Assembly (NCBI GenBank): GCA_964611125.1
Contig: CAZSZO010000006.1
Location: 62,001-126,000, forward strand
DNA from: JAEUIX01 sp964611125
Lineage (GTDB): Bacteria > Planctomycetota > Phycisphaerae > Phycisphaerales > UBA1924
Reading direction: 5' to 3'
DNA length: 64,000 nt
This document shows positions 47,001 through 54,204 of the stretch, piece by piece; position 1 is the stretch's first letter; each line of letters opens with the position of its first letter. Made by a program: the position numbers and the translations under genes. Under the pieces are notes generated by a model, which worked only from the letters and a program-made list of their open reading frames with translations, ran no database searches and was not told the origin of the DNA.

Positions 47001-48145
47001 CGGCCTCCACGGGGTCGGTTCGGATCGAGGGGACCTTTGACTGGCTCTCGGGCGCCATAAGCGTCGCCGGGGGGGTCGTCGTCGCCCCGATTGGTGTGCT
47101 GAACGTGCCCGCCGGCACGGGCGTGAGCACGCTGAACACCACCCTGGAGAACTTCCGGACCGTCAACCTCCAGGGCCGGGGCTTCCAGACCCCGGGCGTG
47201 CTCATCACCAATCGCCTCGATAGCGCGATCAACGTCTCCGGCGCGGCGGCCATCGTCGACACCTCGCCCGGGTCCATCGCCGGCGCGATCATCAACGAGG
47301 GCTTGCTGCGGGTTGGGCTCCAGGGGTCCCTCAGCGTCGCCGCTACGTTACCGTTCCTCAACGCCCCGCTGAGCGGTACGGTCATCGTCGACGGCGGCGC
47401 ACTCGTTCTGGGCAATGTGGAGAACCTCTCTCCGCTGTCGCTCACGCTCACAGGCGGAACGTGGATGGTCCGCAACGGTGGCTCGATCGACTTCGCCCTC
47501 CCCGTCCGCACCAACGCCGCCAACATCTTCATCGACGGCGCGACCTCCACGTTCCCTGCTCTCTCCACGCTCTCAACCAACCAGGGAGCCATCCTGCTGA
47601 GCGGCGGCGCGGACCTCGCGATTGCACCCTTCGGCGGACTGCTGGCCAACGACGGTCTGATCGACGTCGGCGCCGGGAGCGTGGTGAGCGTGGCCGGCGC
47701 GTTCACCCAGGCCGCCGCGGCGTCGATCGCAACCACGATCGCGGCCGCCGGAGCGCCGGACGGCGTGGGCCGCGTCGAAGTGACTGGGTCAGCGTTCCTC
47801 AGCGGCGCCGCGACGGTGCGGTTCGCGCCAGGCTACGCGCCCGCCATCGGCGACACCGCGACGTTCCTCACTTCGCCCTCCATCTCCGGCCAGTTCTCGG
47901 CGGCGGTGCTCCCGAGCCCGGACATGGGCATGAGGTTCCTGATCGACAGTTCGGGCGACGCCATCTCGTTCCGCGTGCTCGACCCCGCCGACTTCAATCT
48001 CGACGGCGTCGTGGACCCCGACGACCTCTCGGACTTCATCGCCGGCTTCTTTGGCTCCCCGGCGAACCCCAACACCGACTTCAACGGCGACGGCGTCGTG
48101 GACCCCGACGACCTTTCCGACTACATCGCTGCGTTCTTCGGCTGA
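41033..48145 (+). CDS. Giant repeat surface protein with LEPR motif and dockerin-like C-terminus
   Basis: 2,370 residues from ATG 41033, preceded by AAGGTG at 5 bases. The N-terminus (MQRTPDGSVVPLFDRSLRNSRSRRL...) contains EALEPRKLLAI, the LEPRxLL signal-like motif common on planctomycete giant exported proteins, followed by TWDGSSGDNLWSNPANWN. The body is a long array of beta-strand repeats. Recurring units include HDGDFSVSxGATLxFxGGTHTFAxGQxISGAG and STWTGGTMSGTG (at least four copies), like filamentous adhesin or autotransporter-associated repeats. Two dockerin-like motifs (LDGVVDPDDLSDFI and NGDGVVDPDDLSDYI) end the protein. It probably forms an elongated surface fibre or adhesin. Confidence 0.88.
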   Translation: MQRTPDGSVVPLFDRSLRNSRSRRLMARAQHGMGAPGAVVEALEPRKLLAITWDGSSGDNLWSNPANWNLNRVPGATDDVVIPNVAGAPTITFSAAAGTVSILTLTASEAFSVTGGSLTLTSPLANVATFDRPFSQSGGTFRTSTTGSDVTFNSGFTLLSGTFFMAGSAFLLAGGSSSGGSLSGNGELDIANGTTFTFSGGTRTINDLNIDINGGSLNWTATNTTCDNDVVFFLDAAGTFIYNAGASSSILQGAGSGSRISGAGTFVKNNSVSANIAIEAAFDGTVNINNGTLRLSGGDGALDTSGDFAVGANGTLDLRAGTFDFLAASSVSGSTFSVSGATVTMDGIIGVTSLEVIGGTLEYNNAAEATAVVFVLQAGVVTTDASVLSTAGDIVVSGTFSWTGGDLLAGANGSDIVGVRILESATASISGPARLLGRQIFNLRGTVTFDAPTINTQPFASIVNFGGQFVLTGDGVIGSGLGQWDNTGTVTKSGSGRTVINMSFDGNSIATVSTTAVNGGTLAIEGAMTSADDDFFVNFGCVLEFGGANTQVIGGEQTISGSAGGLRLLNTGSFTCFGNINMVNGFVTIDGSATFTFGVDAGSNPAPTRSTRQLSVNSGTMEINGTPWTVTDRVLLSGGTIDTNLTSNTWLLEMSGGTLTGSGNTTLTGASAWSGGFMDGSGTTVVGSGATLTLPGSLSNPILSRPLLVDGTGVLSWTGGNISMTGATITVGATADFLASSGGSILNTSGANLVSLAGDLIRSGALSASSIQVPLNMTAQSTADIFVTGGTLLLGGGGDHDGDFSVSLGATLQFSGGTHTFAPGQNISGAGNVRVTGPAVVSNIVSFSNTGSVTVAGGTMSTLAGGVFSTGSLVVSGGTATLNQALTLTTGATVSGGALSVNATMSWPALNMTVGTLSGSAAVALTGAAAGTWSGGTITDVSVQVLSGSVFEISGAGAKSLSGTFINLGETNFTSGTITFNNGVIENAAGGLFTINGAAAMTGAGGTNRFDNTATVVKSAGGIFTVTVPFNQDGAAGATNIDGGTLVLAAGGAHLGDFSIDPGATLRLGGGHTLGVGSAVSGGGTLEIVGGNNTFSSVTNVTGGVTHSGGATTFNANCLGGNFTFSGGSVTFAGAAVLSPSGVVTVSGATVTLSSANAWPILDFSAGTITGAGNLALTSGTIASTWTGGTMSGTGTTSTAASARLSVSGPDAKTLARPLTNAGALTLGDGPLTFAGAVLTNSAAGIVDVAGAASLEQSPGVNVFDNAGIVNKTSAANATVNVVFNLAAPASRLNVVGGRISLLRGGAHSGDFDISFGATLELASVHTTDAGSSISGAGGDLLISAGASVLGGPVTGLTTVAHAGGNTSFNAALSAVNLVFSGGTATAAVAVSSSNLVTISGATVVVNATSPWQRLDLSAGTLGGSGTVTLGATGGLVSNWTGGAMSGAGVTTVATGARLTIQGNVTLARDLTLVGTSDLDWLSGDVSMTGGVIRVLGTTADFNISSPGSILNTSGVNSVQVTGDIEKTGTVISTVAVPVSMLSQANADINVGAGTLVLSGGGAHDGDFSVSSGATLRFAGGTHTFAAGQGISGAGGVEFVAGTITGLQGSSVSTFRVLGATVSMVTGPFSASLLVVSSGTLTLGAPFTATVLTLSGGTIDGSGGLTIPAGSGVSTWSGGAMNGTGLTTISAGRQLDITAAAVKTLGRVLENRGTLNWVSGNINLNGGELRNGVVGAPGTMNFTSASTATAGGTGGLITNGPGSTIDVAGTHTIGGTSSPVVFNSAGPVNVNGVLTIAGGGTASADMTVLDMDGLLTFSSNYTFNAATLRLNDGFTFIEAVTITLNNSTILVNSALVDSTPSLLQFRGGSRFAGTPATSAIVINGAGVAQRQSSSAGAVVFDVPIFCSVQGTLGLGSSGAVGTTTLNAGGTLAGRTIWGPTTTVVINGTAPLFTSTSMVDFSGTLRTAVPITFAGSVRFGGSGTAGLIDSTASTGSVRIEGTFDWLSGAISVAGGVVVAPIGVLNVPAGTGVSTLNTTLENFRTVNLQGRGFQTPGVLITNRLDSAINVSGAAAIVDTSPGSIAGAIINEGLLRVGLQGSLSVAATLPFLNAPLSGTVIVDGGALVLGNVENLSPLSLTLTGGTWMVRNGGSIDFALPVRTNAANIFIDGATSTFPALSTLSTNQGAILLSGGADLAIAPFGGLLANDGLIDVGAGSVVSVAGAFTQAAAASIATTIAAAGAPDGVGRVEVTGSAFLSGAATVRFAPGYAPAIGDTATFLTSPSISGQFSAAVLPSPDMGMRFLIDSSGDAISFRVLDPADFNLDGVVDPDDLSDFIAGFFGSPANPNTDFNGDGVVDPDDLSDYIAAFFG

Positions 48146-48238
48146 GCCGCCCGCGCCGCACCTTCAACCACCCCCTCCGGCGGCATCCGGCGGCACGCTG
48201 CGCTCGGAATCGCCCGAAGCCTTCGAAAAGGAAATCCC

Positions 48239-49216
48239 ATGAACGCTCCGCTTCGCTCCGAACACGCCCGCACGGCCCGCGCCCAGTCCGCCCGGGCAAA
48301 CATGGCCCTCCTCATCGCCGGAGTGCTCGCGTCAGCGCTTTCCGCTCATGCCGCCCCGCCGCGCTACGCCCTGCGCGTCGCGGCCGACGCCCCGGTCGCC
48401 TGGTACCGACTCAACGAAGCCGCCATCTCGGCTCCTGCGCTCGACGCCAGCGGCAACGGTTTCGCGGCGGTCTACAGCGCGGCGGGCGTCTCGCCCAGCC
48501 AGCCTGGCCTGTTCGCCGGCGGCGGGGCGGGGCCGGACTCCGCCGCCCGGTTCACGGGCGGAAGGCTGACCGTCGCCAATGCGGCCGCGCTGAACCCCGA
48601 TCGCATCACGCTCGAAGCCGTGGTCCGTTGGGATGGTCCCAACGGATTCCTGCAGCGCGTCATCGAGAAATCGTTCGTCAGTGATGGCTCGCAGTCGCTC
48701 TATGCGCTGTGCGTCGCCAACGACGGGCGCGTGGTGTTCGAGGTTCGCAGCACCGGCCCCACCACGCTTACCGGCGTCACGGCGCTCGCCGTCGGGCAGG
48801 AGGCCCACCTCGTCGCAACCTTCGATGCGCCGACTCTGAGGATCTACATCAACGGCGTCCTGGACGCTCAGGTCGCCTCCCCCAACCCGAATGCGCTCGG
48901 CTCCAGCTCCCACCCCCTGGGCATCGGCAACCAGGCGCTCCGCAACCGCCCGTTCAACGGCGTGATCGACGAGGCCGTCGTCTTCGACTTGGCGCTACCG
49001 GCCCAGCGCATCCTGGCCCACCACCACGGCCTCACCGGCCAGATGCCCTGCCCCGCCGACCTCAACGACGACGGCAATCTCAACTCCGACGACCTCTCCG
49101 ACGCCATCGCCTGCTACTTCGATTCCGGATGCCACTTCGACATCAACGTCGACGGCCGGACCGACCCGGATGACCTCTCCGACTACATCGCGGCGTATTT
49201 CGGCGGTTGCCCATAG
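48239..49216 (+). CDS. Secreted LamG-domain protein with dockerin-like C-terminus
   Basis: 325 residues. AAGGA lies 7 bases before ATG 48239. A hydrophobic export signal (NMALLIAGVLASALSAHAA) is followed by a concanavalin/LamG_3-like fold: AWYRLNE, GNGFAAVYSA, RFTGGRLTV, LTLEAVVRWDG-type (ITLEAVVRWDG), HLVATFDAPTLRIYINGV and FNGVIDEAVVFDLAL. Two dockerin-like repeats (NDDGNLNSDDLSDAI and NVDGRTDPDDLSDYI) end it. LamG folds bind carbohydrates or proteins. It is 93 bp after the giant protein and likely in its operon. Confidence 0.88.
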   Translation: MNAPLRSEHARTARAQSARANMALLIAGVLASALSAHAAPPRYALRVAADAPVAWYRLNEAAISAPALDASGNGFAAVYSAAGVSPSQPGLFAGGGAGPDSAARFTGGRLTVANAAALNPDRITLEAVVRWDGPNGFLQRVIEKSFVSDGSQSLYALCVANDGRVVFEVRSTGPTTLTGVTALAVGQEAHLVATFDAPTLRIYINGVLDAQVASPNPNALGSSSHPLGIGNQALRNRPFNGVIDEAVVFDLALPAQRILAHHHGLTGQMPCPADLNDDGNLNSDDLSDAIACYFDSGCHFDINVDGRTDPDDLSDYIAAYFGGCP

Positions 49217-49234
49217 GACTCACCGCGGCGCGAC

Positions 49235-49366
49235 TCATTTCGGAGGGGGCGTCCACGTGGCCTTGAGCACGGGATTCTCGCCGTCGAGCTCGAACGTAAT
49301 CGACCTCTCGGAGTACATGGCGTCAAGCGAGTGCGAGAGCTCCTCGACGTACTGCAGCAGCTCCAT
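49235..49366 (-). CDS. Very small hypothetical ORF (low confidence)
   Basis: 43 codons from ATG 49366, MELLQYVEELSHSLDAM followed by a segment with FELDGENPVLKATWTPPPK. Its composition is more protein-like than its shadows, but no ribosome site or family is seen. The frame is open upstream through the tRNA, so it could be the end of a gene interrupted there. The rest of 49217-49489 shows nothing recognised. Confidence 0.3.
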   Translation of the reverse strand: MELLQYVEELSHSLDAMYSERSITFELDGENPVLKATWTPPPK

Positions 49367-49489
49367 CGTCGACGCGTCGCCCAACGGCGCCACTCGCCCG
49401 GCATCCCCGCCAGACCCCAACGCATGGCGACTCGTTGCGAGCTGTTGCGTCAGGATGCGGCCGGTTGCCCCGGGTACAATCCTCGGCAC

Positions 49490-49561
49490 GCGGGCGTAGC
49501 TCAGTGGTAGAGCGTCAGCCTTCCAAGCTGAATGTCGTGGGTTCAAGTCCCATCGCCCGCT
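49490..49561 (+). tRNA. tRNA-Gly (anticodon TCC)
   Basis: 72 bases. The acceptor stem GCGGGCG pairs with CGCCCGC (discriminator T). The D-arm is GCTC...GAGC. The anticodon stem TCAGC/GCTGA holds the loop CTTCCAA, giving anticodon TCC. The T-arm is GTGGG-TTCAAGT-CCCAT. CCA is not encoded. Confidence 0.95.
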
Positions 49562-50289
49562 TTGGTCTTCCGACCGACGAGGTTGACTGAATGCGGGGGG
49601 AAGAACCGCTGCAAGATGGCTTCGCCGTCCGCCGGGGCGTTTCCGTCCCAAAGCCATAGCTTCAGCTTGCGGTGTTGTGTAGCGGCCTCGATTGCTCCTA
49701 CCAACGCCTCCGCGTCGCCTTTGGCAATGATGACCTCTTCAAAGCCGTCGTGGCTGATGCCGCTCAGCGGGTAGCACAGGGCGTTGAACGTTGCGAACGC
49801 CTGCTTAACCGCGTTCCGCAGTTGCGAAAGCGTCACATCATCCAAAGGTGTCGTCTTCGGCTCTACGACGGTTGCCAGATCGGCGTGCGCGATGCGCTTG
49901 TTGCGGTGTCGCCTGATCGTCACGACCTGATTCTTGAACTCAGTGAGAAGCTGCTCCGCTTGAGGCCATGCCCCACTGTCGATGAGCTCGGGTTTCACCG
50001 AAGCGGCCAGCCGCTCGAATGACAGATTCTCATGAGTCCCATTACTGGGAGGGTCCGACAGCACAGATAGATGCAGGAACAGCGATTCGAGCAGAACTTC
50101 CTGAATGATGCCGAAAAAGCCACCTGCGGCTTCGTCGAGGAGTGCGGTCCGCGCCGGCCCGGAGAGGTACAGGCACTGAAACTGCTTCCACGCAAACGCG
50201 AGCTGCATACTCCGATTGTGAACGCAACGCGCGATCGGATGTCTGTCGACGAGGTCGCTTTGTGGGATTGGAGGCCGTGGGGTGCTCAT
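49543..50289 (-). CDS. AbiU2-like HEPN-domain protein
   Basis: 248 residues from ATG 50289 (MSTPRPPIPQSDL). The all-helical body has FAWKQFQCLYLSGPARTALLDEAAGGFF, LHLSVLSDPPSNGTHENLSFERL, and RRHRNKRIAHADLA, in which RNKRIAH is a Rx(4-6)H HEPN RNase-like motif (Arg129 to His135). This order is the HEPN_AbiU2 pattern. AbiU2-type proteins are linked to abortive phage infection and some HEPN toxins cut RNA; no MNT-type antitoxin gene is adjacent. The last codons and the stop lie inside the 3' end of the tRNA-Gly gene on the opposite strand, a position typical of genes inserted at tRNA sites. Confidence 0.7.
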   Translation of the reverse strand: MSTPRPPIPQSDLVDRHPIARCVHNRSMQLAFAWKQFQCLYLSGPARTALLDEAAGGFFGIIQEVLLESLFLHLSVLSDPPSNGTHENLSFERLAASVKPELIDSGAWPQAEQLLTEFKNQVVTIRRHRNKRIAHADLATVVEPKTTPLDDVTLSQLRNAVKQAFATFNALCYPLSGISHDGFEEVIIAKGDAEALVGAIEAATQHRKLKLWLWDGNAPADGEAILQRFFPPHSVNLVGRKTKAGDGT

Positions 50290-50373
50290 ATAGCATCGTA
50301 TAAGTCGAGCGACCCCATTGCGGGCTACCCGCGTTTGGCTGTCTCGTCTTGAGCAATGAAGCGCTGCCAATGC

Positions 50374-50399
50374 AAAAACCCCGGCGCGAGGCCGGGGTT
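50374..50399 (-). terminator. Rho-independent terminator for the kinase-dockerin gene
   Basis: A 9-bp stem (AACCCCGGC/GCCGGGGTT) with loop GCGAG, followed on the minus strand by TTTTT (complement of AAAAA at 50374-50378). It lies about 75 bp downstream of the stop at 50475. Confidence 0.8.
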
Positions 50400-50474
50400 G
50401 CTGGATGGGGTCGCTCAGGTATTCGCCCAGTGGGTCGAGTGATTCGCCGCGCGGCGGGCGTGCCGGCCGCTCGC

Positions 50475-53400
50475 TCAACACCCATCGCCAAAGAACACGC
50501 CGATGTAGTCCGACAGATCATCGGGGTCGACGAAGCCGTCGCCGTTGAAGTCGGCGGGGCAGATGACGCGGAGGTCGGCGGGGTCGCTGGTCACGCTGCC
50601 GCAGGCGTTGGTGATGATGACGTCATAGGCCCCGGCATCGGCAGCTGAGGCGCTGAGGATGGTCAGGACGGGGAGCGCCGAGCCGAACACGGCGCCGCCG
50701 TCGGCAAGGTTGACGCCGTCCTTGCGCCACTGGTAGGTGAAGGGGGGCGTGCCGGAGGGGGCGCCCGCGGAGAACGCGGCGGGCTTGCCGGCGCTCGTGA
50801 ACAGCGGGGCCGGACCGGCGCCAGCGGGCGACTGGCAGGTGAAGGCGACTCGCAGCACCCGGAGGTTCGTAAAATCGCTCAGATACAACGCACCATCCGG
50901 GCCGAACACCATGTCTTGGTACAACGCGCCAAAGCCCGTCCCGACCGGCGTAACTACACCAGCGTCGCTCACGCGCATCAACTGTCCCGTCGAGCGCAGC
51001 ACGAAGTAGAGCTCGGTTCCCCACACCCCACCCGGGCCCAGCGCCAGCGGAGTGTTGGCCCCGGTGTTGGTGACCAGTGCGGCGTTCGTCACGAGGCCAT
51101 TCGTGTCGTGGCGTCGGATGACGCCGTCTGTCGAATGGGTGAAGATCGCGCCGTCGGACCGCAGGGCGAGTCCGTACGGCCCGGCGGTGTTGCTGAAGAG
51201 CACCTGGGGCGCCCCCCCGGTTGAACTCATCAGCCGACCGCCCGTGGCGGCGGCTGCGGCGTTGGTGTCGGTGAAGATGAACCGGCCGCTGGCGTCAAAC
51301 CTGAAGATCCCCGGATTCTGGAACACGCTGGTGGGTCCAAACCGAAGGAACACCGTTCCATCAGGTCGGACAACCCAGATCTTCGCGCTGTTGGCATCGG
51401 ACGAAATCCCGCCGACCAGCACGGCCCCGGGAATGCCGGTGATCACGCCCAGTGTGTCGACGCCCACCGCGTCCGGGTCGGACATCACCGGGCTGCCGAA
51501 GGTCGACGCCGCGCCGCCGCCCGGCGGCACCCGGTAGATGCCTGAAGGCGTCTCCAGCGGGCTGTTCCGTCCGACATACAGCGAACCGTCTGGGCCGAAC
51601 GCGAGCCCAATCGGACCGTCAACCAGCCCGTCCGAATACACCGTGGTGGCGAAACCGGGAAGGGTCTCCGTCGGCGGATCGGCGCGCACCGGACTGTTCA
51701 CAAAACCAATCGCGCCCAGAACTGCCGCAGCCGAGATGCCGCGCTGCCAGTGCTCGATCAGTCGGCTGCCGGACCGCGGCGCCGGGCTCATCCACGCGAG
51801 GAGCTGCAGGTTCTTAAGGGCGGTCGAATACCACGCGATCTGATTCCAACGAGCCATGTTTGAGATCTCCAGTCGGCGGGCCAGTTCGACAAGAACAGCC
51901 CGCTCCGAAGAGGCATGGGAATTCTCACGTCTGAGCGCCGCCCAATCCGCGGCCAGGCACGACAGCAGCGGGCAACCACCTATCGCGGCTTCTCGCTGGG
52001 TTGCCTCGTCCGGTTCGACCGCGCGCAGGCGAAACGCCAGCGATCGGGGGTCGTTCGGTGCAAGGGTCATGGCGTCGCGGAGCGCCGCGAGCCGCGCTGA
52101 CGCATCCAGCCCCGCCCACCAAGACGCGACGTACCCCGCCAGCTCCGCGCGAGCGCGTGCAGGCGCCCGCCCCTGCGCGATGACCTGGCCCAGCGTGGTG
52201 GCCGCGTCGTCGAACTCGCCCCCCGCCGCGATCGCTCTGGCGATGCGGACCTGGACCATCGGACCGGGATTGGCCGTGCTCCGGTAGCGCTCCAGGGCCC
52301 GCTCAAGGTCTCCGCGAGCCAGCAGCAGATCTGAGCGCACCCGCTCGGGCGCGCCCAGCGTGTCTTGGTTGTCCATCCGCTCGGCCTCGTCCAGCAGTCG
52401 CTCGGCCCGGTCCAGGTCCCCGCAGCCGACCGCCGCGTCAGCGTGGTACACCGCCAGAAACCCCGCGTCGGGAAAGGCCAGTCGGGCATGCTCCAGACGC
52501 GGGTAGGCCAGGGCGTGCTCGTCGCGGATGAGGAACAGCACGCCCAGCGCGGCGTCAATGAACGCGTCGGGGTCTTCGCGAGCGGCGAGTTTCCGCCAAT
52601 GCTCGATCGCGACGGTCGAATCGCCCGAGACGTACGCGGCGAGGCCCGCGAGGCGGTCGTCGCCGGGCGGCGGGGCGGCCTGCTGAACCACCGCCAGCTC
52701 CGCGCGAAGGGCGCGGGCCCAAGGACCCCACGGCCGCCACCACAGTGCCGCGCGATACGCGGCGATGGCCCGTTCCTGAGCCTCGGGCTCCAGCCGAAAC
52801 TGTCCAGACTGCGAAGACCCCGGCAGCCCGAACCACTCGACATTCCAAAGCACGTTTGCGTGCCCGGGGCTCAGCAGCGCCAGGCGGGCCCGGGTCAGGT
52901 GCGCCTCCGCCCGGCGCGGCGCCATGTAGACGGACACGATGAAGAGCGCGGCAAGGACCATGGCGATGAGCGCCCCGCCCAGGCTCCACACGGCGCCGCG
53001 TTGGTGGCGGCGCAGGAACATCAGCGCCCGCCGGCCCGGCCCGGATGGGCGGGCCCGCACCGGGCGGTGGGCGAGGTGCCGCTCCAGGTCATCGGCCAGG
53101 GCCAGGGCGCTCTCGTACCGGTCGGCGGGGTCGGCCGCGGCGGCCTTGCGGATGATCGCGCTCAGGTCGCGCGGAATGGCGTCAAGCGGCGGGCTGGGGC
53201 CCGGCGCCGGCGTCCCGCCCGGCGAAACGCACTGACCGAGCGTGACGCCCAGCGCGAAGACGTCGCTGCGGGCCGTCAGGGCCTCGCCGCGGACCTGCTC
53301 CGGCGGGGCGTAAGCCCGGGTGCCGGAGAACCCCCGCGAGCCCTGGGCGATGGCGCCCGGCCCCCCTGCCTCTCCCCCCGGCTCGCAGGCCAGGCCGAAA

Positions 53401-54152
53401 TCCCCGAGCAGGGGCGAGCCGTCGGGCCGCAGCAGGATGTTGGAGGGCTTGATGTCGCGATGCAGCAACCCGGCCTCGTGCACGGCGTGCAGCGTCCGGG
53501 CGACCCCGGCGATCAGCCGGCAGAAGAACCTGATTGGATCGCGCTCGCCGATGGGCGCCCCAGGCAGAGCCTCCGCCAACGCGCGGGCCCGGTTTGAGCC
53601 CGCGTGGGCGACGCGCGCGAGCAGCTCGGCCAGCGACGGCCCCTCGATCCACTGCATGGCGAAGGCGTGGATGGGCGCGGCGCGGCTCCCCGTGGCGGGG
53701 CGTGCGTCCCGCCCTTCGATGAACTCATAGACATCGACCACGCCCGGGTGGCGCAGCCGCGCCAGGGCCAGGGCCTCGGAGCGCAGGATCTCCAGCCGGC
53801 GGGCCGACGAGGCGATCGACTCTGAGAGCACCTTGATCGCGACCAGCCGTCCGCCCATGCCGAGCTGGCGGGCGAGGTAGACCTCGCCCATGCCCCCGGC
53901 GCCGATGCGCGAGACGACGTCGTAGCCCGGGAGCACCGGCGGCGGCTGGTCCAGCACCGGGCAGACGCCCCGCGCCACGCGGATCAGGTGCTCGATGCGC
54001 GGGGCGAGGTCCGGGCGGCCGGCGCAGAGTGTGGAGGGGTCGGGGGCGCCGCCGTGTTCGAGTTCGTCGAGGATCTGCGCATAGAGCTCATCGAGGAGCG
54101 AGTCCTCGTCGGCCGGGGCCGGGGCGTGAGATGGAGCGGCAGCGCGGTCCAT
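50475..54152 (-). CDS. Ser/Thr kinase fused to TPR, beta-propeller, Ig-like and dockerin-like domains
   Basis: 1,225 residues from ATG 54152 (MDRAAAPSHAP). Kinase domain (about 78-365): IGAGGMGEVY (83-92), VAIK Lys107, HRDIKPSN (Asp233) and DFG (Asp251-Gly253). Membrane helix at about 387-410. TPR-like helices follow to about 765. From Met766 (MARWNQIAWYSTALKN) there is a second hydrophobic signal-like segment (about 806-824, ISAAAVLGAIGFVNSPVRA), then an NHL/SMP-30-like propeller (repeats of GPDGSLYVG and GPDGALYLS), an Ig-like domain (PPFTYQWRKDGVNLADGG...SAADAGAY) and a dockerin-like end (NGDGFVDPDDLSDYI). No stop or frameshift separates the two halves. It is 52 bp after the ECF sigma gene. 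Either a true membrane receptor-kinase fusion or two genes fused by a lost stop. Confidence 0.85.
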   Translation of the reverse strand: MDRAAAPSHAPAPADEDSLLDELYAQILDELEHGGAPDPSTLCAGRPDLAPRIEHLIRVARGVCPVLDQPPPVLPGYDVVSRIGAGGMGEVYLARQLGMGGRLVAIKVLSESIASSARRLEILRSEALALARLRHPGVVDVYEFIEGRDARPATGSRAAPIHAFAMQWIEGPSLAELLARVAHAGSNRARALAEALPGAPIGERDPIRFFCRLIAGVARTLHAVHEAGLLHRDIKPSNILLRPDGSPLLGDFGLACEPGGEAGGPGAIAQGSRGFSGTRAYAPPEQVRGEALTARSDVFALGVTLGQCVSPGGTPAPGPSPPLDAIPRDLSAIIRKAAAADPADRYESALALADDLERHLAHRPVRARPSGPGRRALMFLRRHQRGAVWSLGGALIAMVLAALFIVSVYMAPRRAEAHLTRARLALLSPGHANVLWNVEWFGLPGSSQSGQFRLEPEAQERAIAAYRAALWWRPWGPWARALRAELAVVQQAAPPPGDDRLAGLAAYVSGDSTVAIEHWRKLAAREDPDAFIDAALGVLFLIRDEHALAYPRLEHARLAFPDAGFLAVYHADAAVGCGDLDRAERLLDEAERMDNQDTLGAPERVRSDLLLARGDLERALERYRSTANPGPMVQVRIARAIAAGGEFDDAATTLGQVIAQGRAPARARAELAGYVASWWAGLDASARLAALRDAMTLAPNDPRSLAFRLRAVEPDEATQREAAIGGCPLLSCLAADWAALRRENSHASSERAVLVELARRLEISNMARWNQIAWYSTALKNLQLLAWMSPAPRSGSRLIEHWQRGISAAAVLGAIGFVNSPVRADPPTETLPGFATTVYSDGLVDGPIGLAFGPDGSLYVGRNSPLETPSGIYRVPPGGGAASTFGSPVMSDPDAVGVDTLGVITGIPGAVLVGGISSDANSAKIWVVRPDGTVFLRFGPTSVFQNPGIFRFDASGRFIFTDTNAAAAATGGRLMSSTGGAPQVLFSNTAGPYGLALRSDGAIFTHSTDGVIRRHDTNGLVTNAALVTNTGANTPLALGPGGVWGTELYFVLRSTGQLMRVSDAGVVTPVGTGFGALYQDMVFGPDGALYLSDFTNLRVLRVAFTCQSPAGAGPAPLFTSAGKPAAFSAGAPSGTPPFTYQWRKDGVNLADGGAVFGSALPVLTILSASAADAGAYDVIITNACGSVTSDPADLRVICPADFNGDGFVDPDDLSDYIGVFFGDGC

Positions 54153-54204
54153 GCAGCGTTCATCAAGAGGAAGGGGAAAGTGCCCCGGCGAGCGCCGAAG
54201 CGGG

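Noticed and set aside
49543..50289. HEPN-MNT toxin-antitoxin pair
   Set aside because: No nucleotidyltransferase (MNT) gene lies next to it; only the tRNA and a terminator are adjacent.
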